64,000 nucleotides of DNA from Actinospineispora spinosispora DSM 44797 (GTDB lineage: Bacteria > Actinomycetota > Actinomycetes > Mycobacteriales > Pseudonocardiaceae). The notes beneath the pieces were generated by a model, which was given only the letters and a program-made list of their open reading frames with translations, was not told the DNA's origin and made no database searches. The stretch lies in the NCBI RefSeq assembly GCF_000429025.1, contig NZ_KE386833.1, positions 944,582 through 1,008,581 on the forward strand, read 5' to 3'. Made by a program: the position numbers and the translations under genes. Within the stretch, counting starts at the first letter, position 1. Each line of letters begins with the position of its first letter. Shown here piece by piece: positions 58,720 through 64,000 of the stretch.

Positions 58720-59526
58720 CTAGCACATCGGACGTCCGTGCCGGGTCGCCGCGCCACCGCGGGTGTGGGGGGTGGCCGGTCGGGGGCGGCCGAACTCGGC
58801 GCTGACACCAGGGCTGAACGCGACATGGTCGGGGCGCCGCTGGCGGCCGTCGCTGTCCGCGATGGCGTTCCGGAGACCGACGGAGGCGACGAGGCCGTCG
58901 TCGATCTCGACCAGGTCGGCGGCGCGCAGCGGCCAGGGCTCGTGGGAGTTGGGCAAGTACCAGGTGCGGCCGAAGCGGGTCGTGTGCAGGCCCCACCGCG
59001 CGGTCAGGAACGACTCCAGTGGGCCCGTGACCAGGTCTTCGCCTGGCCGGATGACGACCTTGCTGCTCGCCCGCACCCCTGGCCACCGCAGGCTGGTCGT
59101 GTAGGTGCGCAGCGCGCCGCCGTCGTCGGCGACACGCATGCGAGCCCATCGGTACGGCAGTCCGAAACCGACACGTGCGGCCGCGACGATGGGCGCGCGG
59201 TCGGCGTCCAGGCTCAGGAAGACCACGCCGCGCCTACCGGTCTCGTCGACGGAGTAGAGCCGCACGTTGGTCTCCAGGAACGTGCCCAGCCACGGCAGTG
59301 GCGGTCCGCGCCCGAATCCGGTCCCGACCATACGGAACAGCACCAGACCCACGTAGGTGTGGCCGTCGAGGACGTCCGGACGGGTGCCACGCGGCAGGAA
59401 CGGCCCGACCTGCTCGGGTCGGACGGCCCAGTGCAGGAAGGCGACGTCACGCCACTGCTGGCGCAGCAGCCGAGGCCTGCCGAGTTCCGGCGCTAGGTCC
59501 GAGACGGGTTCGGGTTCGGCGACCAT
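58720..59526 (-). CDS. DUF2071 (YqjF-like) protein
   Basis: A 268-residue DUF2071 protein: QWRDVAFLHWAVRPEQVGPFLPRGTRPDVLDGHTYVGLVLFRM, LETNVRLYSVDETGRRGVVFLSLDADR and GLPYRWARM are typical of the family, whose function is unknown (acetoacetate-decarboxylase-like fold). Start ATG at 59526 is tentative; 59535 and 59565 are in frame, and none has a good ribosome site. It is divergent from the DUF1116 operon across a palindrome-containing gap. Confidence 0.82.
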   Translation of the reverse strand: MVAEPEPVSDLAPELGRPRLLRQQWRDVAFLHWAVRPEQVGPFLPRGTRPDVLDGHTYVGLVLFRMVGTGFGRGPPLPWLGTFLETNVRLYSVDETGRRGVVFLSLDADRAPIVAAARVGFGLPYRWARMRVADDGGALRTYTTSLRWPGVRASSKVVIRPGEDLVTGPLESFLTARWGLHTTRFGRTWYLPNSHEPWPLRAADLVEIDDGLVASVGLRNAIADSDGRQRRPDHVAFSPGVSAEFGRPRPATPHTRGGAATRHGRPMC

Positions 59527-59608
59527 GCCGAACATTCTGGCCCGCGCGAACCGCATCGCGGCGATGTCGGGCAAGGGCTTGACAGCGGAACGCGGAACCA
59601 GCACCATT

Positions 59609-59626
59609 TGCAAAACCGCTTTTGCA
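59609..59626. promoter_or_regulatory. Perfect 7 bp inverted repeat, probable operator
   Basis: TGCAAAA (59609-59615), spacer CCGC, TTTTGCA (59620-59626), in the AT-richer part of the region between the divergent DUF2071 and DUF1116 genes. No regulator gene in the window is clearly paired with it. Confidence 0.55.
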
Positions 59627-59749
59627 GTGAGTCGAGATGCTCTACAAAGGAAGTCGATCGCCGGGTTCCGCCCGCGTGTCGGCACGGTTTCGTACGTTTT
59701 TGATTCGAGGGCCGGTTAATGCTGGATCGGCCCGACTCCGGAGGTCCGA

Positions 59750-60991
59750 ATGACGGTGATCAATGAAGTCTCCACGGTGGACCGGGCGAACTCGGCAGCT
59801 CTGCGACTTCTCTTCGAGTCCGAGCCCACCCTCGTCGGCGTACGTCCGGCGGGTGAGGTCCTCCCGGGGATGACGAGGACGACGATCCTCACCTCGGGCC
59901 CACCGATGCCGTGGTCGCAATACTTCGGAGGGCAGCGCGCCGCCGTGCTCGGCGGTGTTCTGCACGAGGGCCTCGCCGAGGACGCCGCGCGGGCCGACGT
60001 TCTGCTCGGACGCGGCGAGATCACCGTGGCGGGGTGCCACGACTTCGGCTGCGTGGGATCGCTCGCGGGTGTCACCACGGCGTCGATGCCGGTTCTCGTG
60101 GTGGAGGACGCCAGGTCAGGACATCGCGGCTGCTGCACCCTGTTCGAGGGTGACGCCACCGCGCGGCTCAACTACGGCACCTACGACGAGTCGGTCGAGC
60201 GGAACCTGCGCTACCTGGCGACGGTCATCGCCCCCGCGCTGAACACCGCGATCGAGGCCGTCGGTGGGATCGCGCTGCTCCCGATCATCCAGCGAGCGCT
60301 GCGTCAGGGCGACGAGCTGCACAGTCGCAACACCGCCGCGTCCGGGCTGTTCCTGCAGTCGATCCTGCCCGCGTTGCTGGACCTGGACCGCGCCGCCGCC
60401 GGTGAACTGATCGCCTATCTGACCTCGGGCGACTATTTCTTTCTGCGCCCCGCCATGGCGGCGGCGAAATCCATGGCTGATCGAATGATCGGCGTCCCCG
60501 GTTCCTCGGTGGTGACCGCGATGGCGTTCTCCTGCGCGGAATTCGGCATCCGAGTCTCGGGGACGGGCGACCGATGGTTCCGGGGGCCGCTTCCGCAAAT
60601 CGAGACCTGTCAGCTGCTCGCGGGCCACACCCGAGCCGATATCGAGGTGATGGGCGGGGAGAGCCTGATCACCGAGGTGTGCGGGCTGGGGGCTTTCGCG
60701 CAGGCAGCCGCGTTCCCGTTGCAGGCCTACCAGGGCGGCGAGCCCAGCGTGATGGTCGAGCGGAACCTGCAGATGTACGAGATCACCGCGGGTGAACATC
60801 CGCTGTTCAGGATTCCCTTTCTGAAGTATCGAGGCACCCCGGTCGGCATCGACGTACACCGGGTCGCCCACACCGGGATCACCCCTGCCCTGGACGTCGG
60901 CATCGCGGGACGGGGCGGCGGCCAGATCGGCGCCGGGTCGTTCCGCGCGCCGCTGCAGCCGTTCCTCGATGCCGCATCGGCCCTTCGCTAG
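59750..60991 (+). CDS. DUF1116 protein, AllG-like (oxamate carbamoyltransferase subunit family)
   Basis: A 413-residue DUF1116 (YlbE/YahG/AllG) protein. It has LVGVRPAGEVLPGMTRTTILTSGPPMPW, HDFGCVGSLAGVTTASMPVLVVED, NYGTYDESVERNLRYLATVIAPALN, GDELHSRNTAAS and a C-terminal AGRGGGQIGAG. AllG forms oxamate carbamoyltransferase with FdrA-type AllF and DUF2877 AllH. Neither partner is in the window, so the reaction is uncertain. GGAGG is 5 nt upstream of the ATG. It heads an operon with a glutamine-synthetase-like ligase, PuuD-like hydrolase and NCS1 permease. Confidence 0.85.
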   Translation: MTVINEVSTVDRANSAALRLLFESEPTLVGVRPAGEVLPGMTRTTILTSGPPMPWSQYFGGQRAAVLGGVLHEGLAEDAARADVLLGRGEITVAGCHDFGCVGSLAGVTTASMPVLVVEDARSGHRGCCTLFEGDATARLNYGTYDESVERNLRYLATVIAPALNTAIEAVGGIALLPIIQRALRQGDELHSRNTAASGLFLQSILPALLDLDRAAAGELIAYLTSGDYFFLRPAMAAAKSMADRMIGVPGSSVVTAMAFSCAEFGIRVSGTGDRWFRGPLPQIETCQLLAGHTRADIEVMGGESLITEVCGLGAFAQAAAFPLQAYQGGEPSVMVERNLQMYEITAGEHPLFRIPFLKYRGTPVGIDVHRVAHTGITPALDVGIAGRGGGQIGAGSFRAPLQPFLDAASALR

Positions 60992-61032
60992 TTCCTCCAC
61001 CGACCCCTCTCGACCAAGGAAGAAGGAGTGTC

Positions 61033-62373
61033 ATGGACACGCTCCACACCATCGACGGCGACCACGTGGCGTGGGCACGCGAGCTGGCGGACGGCGGCGC
61101 GCGTTACGCGGTCGCCAGCTGGATCGACGTCCTCGGACGGCCGAAGTCGAAGACCGTGCCGATCGATCACCTGCCGAACCTGCTGGCCGGCTCGGAGCGC
61201 TACACGCCACGCGGCATGGGCGGTATCGGCCGCATGAACCCGATCGAGTCCGAAGGGGTGGCGGTTCCCGATCCGTCGACCCTGCGGGTACTGCCCTGGG
61301 ACCGGCGGGTCGTATGGCTGGCGGCGGACCTGCACGTGGGGCCCGATGAGCCGTTCGCGCTGTGCCCGCGCTCGGTGCTCAAGAGACAGGTCGAGGCGGC
61401 CCGGGAGATGGGCTACATCGCCCAGCTCGGCGTGGAGCCGGAGTTCTACGCCTTCCGCCAGGAGTCGGTGGGCTCGAACAGGCTCGAGCCGATCGCGCGC
61501 AGCGGTGAGCTCAAACCGTCGCCCGCCTACGACGTCGAGTCCACGCTCGACTCGATGCCGTTCCTCGACCGGCTCTGTGGCTACCTGGAGGAGCTGGACT
61601 TCGGAGTGTTCAGCTTCGACGCCGAGGGCGGCGAGGGACAGTACGAGTTCGACTTCGCCCACCGCCCGGTGCTGGAGACCGCGGACCGGTTGACGCTGTT
61701 CCGGCTCGCCGCCCGGCAGGCGGCGAAGGAATGCGGCCTGTTCGCCACCTTCATGCCGAAGCCCTTCGCCGACCTGTGGGGCTCGGGCGCGCACTTCAAC
61801 ATGAGCCTGGAGGACCTGGACGGCACCAACGTCTTCCGGGAGGGAACGGGCTGGTCGAAGGAGACCTACCAGTTCGTCGCCGGCATCCTCGCGCACGCCC
61901 CCGCGCTGTCCGCCGTGGCGAACCCGACGACCAACTCCTACCGCAGGCTCGTCGACCGGCTGGCCGACGGACAGGTGTCCTGGGCGCCGACGAAGATCAG
62001 CTACGGCTACAACAACCGGTCCTGCATGCTGCGGCTCCCGGCCAACCGCCCCGCTGTGGAGAACCGGGCCGTGGACAGCGCCGCGAACACCTACCTCGCC
62101 GCGGCCTTCATGCTCGCCGCCGGCCTCGACGGCATCCGGCGTGGTCTCGACCCCGGCGAGCCCCGCGACGACCTCAGCTACCAGGCCGGCATCGAACGGC
62201 TGCCGAGAACACTGCTCGGCGCTGTCGAGGCGTTCGAGAACGACCCGTTGACCACGGAGGTCTTCCACCCGGCATTCGTGCGTGACTACGCCGAGATGAA
62301 GGTCGCCGAATGGGAGCAGGACCATCGCGAGGTGACCGACGCCGAGCGATCGACGTACCTGCTGAACCTGTGA
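61033..62373 (+). CDS. Glutamine-synthetase-family ligase (gamma-glutamyl-amide type)
   Basis: A 446-residue GS-fold enzyme with GVEPEFYAFRQ, FDAEGGEGQYEFDFAHRP, the ATP-site GSGAHFNMSL, and SCMLRLPANRPAVENRAVDSAANTYLAAAFML. It lacks the adenylylation-site tyrosine motif of GlnA, and sequence features match GlnT-type ligases that join glutamate to amines. AAGGAG upstream of the ATG. A gamma-glutamyl hydrolase gene overlaps its end, suggesting a gamma-glutamylation/deglutamylation cycle on an imported amine or amide (inference). Confidence 0.88.
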   Translation: MDTLHTIDGDHVAWARELADGGARYAVASWIDVLGRPKSKTVPIDHLPNLLAGSERYTPRGMGGIGRMNPIESEGVAVPDPSTLRVLPWDRRVVWLAADLHVGPDEPFALCPRSVLKRQVEAAREMGYIAQLGVEPEFYAFRQESVGSNRLEPIARSGELKPSPAYDVESTLDSMPFLDRLCGYLEELDFGVFSFDAEGGEGQYEFDFAHRPVLETADRLTLFRLAARQAAKECGLFATFMPKPFADLWGSGAHFNMSLEDLDGTNVFREGTGWSKETYQFVAGILAHAPALSAVANPTTNSYRRLVDRLADGQVSWAPTKISYGYNNRSCMLRLPANRPAVENRAVDSAANTYLAAAFMLAAGLDGIRRGLDPGEPRDDLSYQAGIERLPRTLLGAVEAFENDPLTTEVFHPAFVRDYAEMKVAEWEQDHREVTDAERSTYLLNL

Positions 62374-63059
62374 CCGGCGGCGGGCCGGTAGTCGGGATCA
62401 CGGTCGGGCGCGAGGGCCGCAACCTGGTGCTCGACCGGTGCTACGTCGACAGCGTCGTCGCTGCGGGAGGAACACCCCTGCTGTTACCGGCCGTCGAGGG
62501 CGGCTTGCTGGTCCCTCTCGTCGACCGCCTCGACGCGCTGCTGCTGACCGGCGGCGGTGACGTCCGCCCGGAGCTGTACGGCGAGGAGCCCAGAGCCACG
62601 CTCGAGGACACCGATCCGGTGCGCGACGACGTCGAGCTGCGGCTGTTCCGCCGCGCGAGGACGCGCGGCATCCGGGTGCTGGGTGTCTGCCGGGGCGCCC
62701 AGCTCATGGCGGTGGCCACCGGGGGACGGCTGGTGCAGGACCTCCCGGCCGCCGGCTACCAGGTGCATCTCAACGCGAGTCACGACCGTGCCCCGGGGGA
62801 CCTGCGGCACTGTGTGAAGGCCGAGCCGGGCAGCCTGGCCGAGACCGTGCTTGTCGGTGCCTCGGAGATCAACTCGCACCATCACCAGGCCATCGCGGAA
62901 CCCGGCTCCGTGCTCACGGCGACCGCGTGGGCGCCGGACGGGACCATCGAGGCAGTCGAGGGTCCCGGACTGCTCGGTGTGCAGTGGCACCCCGAGATAG
63001 ACCACTCCCTACCGGTTTTCTCCTGGCTGACCTCCGCCAGAGAGGGGTCTCGACGATGA
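62370..63059 (+). CDS. PuuD-like gamma-glutamyl hydrolase (class I amidotransferase fold)
   Basis: A 229-residue peptidase C26 protein: VVGITVG at the N-terminus, ALLLTGGGDVRPELYGEE, nucleophile Cys in VLGVCRGAQLMAVA, INSHHHQAI and GVQWHPE with His/Glu. The GTG at 62370 overlaps the ligase stop by 4 nt. It probably removes the gamma-glutamyl group added by the ligase, as PuuD does in putrescine breakdown. The intermediate oxidising enzymes are not visible in the window. Confidence 0.88.
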   Translation: MTGGGPVVGITVGREGRNLVLDRCYVDSVVAAGGTPLLLPAVEGGLLVPLVDRLDALLLTGGGDVRPELYGEEPRATLEDTDPVRDDVELRLFRRARTRGIRVLGVCRGAQLMAVATGGRLVQDLPAAGYQVHLNASHDRAPGDLRHCVKAEPGSLAETVLVGASEINSHHHQAIAEPGSVLTATAWAPDGTIEAVEGPGLLGVQWHPEIDHSLPVFSWLTSAREGSRR

Positions 63060-64000
63060 GCTCTGACCTGACCGACAACGCGACCACCCACTCCGCGTAC
63101 CGGGACACGCTCGGCAAGATCGAGCGCTGCGGCATCGAGTACATCCCGGAGGAGGCGCGGAAGTCCGCGCCGAGGAACCTGTTCACCATCCTCGCCGGGG
63201 GCAGCCTCACCTTCAGCGTGATCATCGTGGGCTGGTTCCCGATCAGCTTCGGCCTGAGCTTCTGGCAGGCCGCGAGCGCGATACTCATCGGCTCCTCGGT
63301 CGGCGCCGCACTGCTCGCGCCGATGGGGCTGATGGGCCCGCGCACCGGAACCAACAACCCGGTGTCCAGCGGCGCCTACTTCGGCGTCGCGGGCCGGCTG
63401 ATCGGGTCGTTCCTGGAGGCGAGCGCCTCGCTGGCGTTCGCCGCGCTCAGCATCTGGACCGGGGGAGACGCCCTCGCGGGTGCCCTCACCAGGATCTTCC
63501 ACATCCAGGACGCCACCGTTCCCCGGCTCGTCGCCTACGCGGTGCTGAGCGTGGTCGTGACCGTCGTATCGGTCCTCGGGCACGCGAACATGGTCGCCGC
63601 GCAACGGATCATGATCCCGACCGCCGGGCTGTGCGTGCTGGTCGGGATCGGCGTGTACGGCCGCCACTTCGACGCCGGATACCCGGGAACCGGCACCTAC
63701 ACGTTCGGCTCGCTCGCGGCGACGTGGCTGGTGTCCGCGCTGCTCGCCGGCTCGACCGTGGCCTCGTACGGAGCCTATGCCGGTGACTGGACCCGTCACA
63801 TCGCCCGCACGCTGCACAGCGACCGGTCGATCGTGCGCGCGATGTTCCTCGGCGGCCTGTTCGGCATGGGCGGCCCGTTCATGTGGGGCACCTTCACCGC
63901 GACCGCGGTCTTCTCCACCGGCGCCGAGGGCGCCCACACCCCGTACGTCCTGGGGCTCATCAACGCCGCCCCGCTGTGGTACGTGCCCGCGCTGATCTAC
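63056..64000 (+). CDS. NCS1-family (cytosine/purine/allantoin-type) permease, 5' part
   Basis: 315 codons are visible with no stop before the window edge; NCS1 proteins are about 450-500 residues. Motifs include a soluble N-terminus ending IPEEARKSAPRNLFTI, GGSLTFSVIIVGWFPISFG, MGPRTGTNNPVSSGAYFGVAGRLIGSF and YAGDWTRHIAR. The ATG overlaps the PuuD-like stop (ATGA). It probably imports the nitrogen compound handled by the operon, such as a pyrimidine, hydantoin or ureide. Confidence 0.87.
   Translation, partial: MSSDLTDNATTHSAYRDTLGKIERCGIEYIPEEARKSAPRNLFTILAGGSLTFSVIIVGWFPISFGLSFWQAASAILIGSSVGAALLAPMGLMGPRTGTNNPVSSGAYFGVAGRLIGSFLEASASLAFAALSIWTGGDALAGALTRIFHIQDATVPRLVAYAVLSVVVTVVSVLGHANMVAAQRIMIPTAGLCVLVGIGVYGRHFDAGYPGTGTYTFGSLAATWLVSALLAGSTVASYGAYAGDWTRHIARTLHSDRSIVRAMFLGGLFGMGGPFMWGTFTATAVFSTGAEGAHTPYVLGLINAAPLWYVPALIY

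Noticed and set aside
1..64000. tRNA, rRNA and riboswitch genes
   Set aside because: I saw no tRNA-like cloverleaf, rRNA segment or recognisable riboswitch core by eye; a covariance-model scan would settle it.

Overview
The window is very GC-rich, and its genes are packed with 1-4 nt ATGA/GTGA stop-start overlaps and frequent GTG or TTG starts. Regulators of the IclR, GntR, LysR, TetR, LacI, RpiR, MocR and GlxA types are abundant. This points to an actinomycete; a Pseudonocardiaceae-like soil organism is my best guess, but that is inference. There is no rRNA, tRNA, CRISPR array, phage or intact transposase. It reads as a catabolic and accessory region made of many small, individually regulated operons.

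Layout. (1) 1-3422: the end of a 5-oxoprolinase set (pxpC, pxpA) running directly into an APH-fold kinase and a class III PLP enzyme that resemble a hydroxylysine-type kinase/phospho-lyase pair. A 169 bp fold-back MITE-like element follows. (2) 3593-11760: a LacI regulator divergent from a tight operon encoding a BtpA/SgcQ barrel, a PfkB kinase, a sugar ABC transporter, a phosphotriesterase-family lactonase candidate, a glutamine-amidotransferase-like protein without its Cys, and a TenA-like protein. (3) 11852-16084: a cupin, a YgjP-type metallopeptidase, a small secreted protein, and a LysR gene divergent from an amidohydrolase. (4) 23265 down to 16093: a seven-gene acid/CoA operon (PrpD family, two MaoC proteins, acyl-CoA dehydrogenase, class III CoA-transferase, CitE-like lyase, MFS transporter) facing an IclR gene. 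(5) 24288-34326: LysR, Baeyer-Villiger-type monooxygenase, kinase-like and VOC proteins, MocR with a PfpI-family gene, LLM oxidoreductase, GlxA-type regulator, HD protein and RpiR. (6) 34361-38769: a core-MetE protein divergent from a PhnY-like oxygenase, a PhnZ-like HD oxygenase and a YmdB-like phosphoesterase, with a perfect palindrome between them. (7) 38752-44263: enoyl-CoA hydratase and aldehyde dehydrogenase under GntR, then housekeeping-like small genes. (8) 44427-49624: a Pls/PosA-type single-module NRPS with six membrane helices next to an M1 aminopeptidase, the arrangement expected for a cationic isopeptide such as epsilon-poly-lysine. (9) 49833-58710: CadD-type transporter, paired acyl-CoA dehydrogenases, GreA-like factor, DUF4389 protein, a 665 bp repeat-rich non-coding stretch, a second Baeyer-Villiger-type monooxygenase, IclR and GlxA. 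(10) 58720-64000: a DUF2071 protein divergent from an operon of DUF1116 (AllG-like), a glutamine-synthetase-like ligase, a PuuD-like gamma-glutamyl hydrolase and an NCS1 permease cut by the window edge.

Two dispersed palindrome families stand out. Family A has a 36 bp core palindrome inside conserved outer arms, with four clear copies, one degenerate copy and one apparent deletion remnant. Family B has two copies, each a strong hairpin between convergent genes. The leads I rate highest are the Pls plus M1 pair, the oxidative phosphonate-type cluster, and the LacI-controlled operon.
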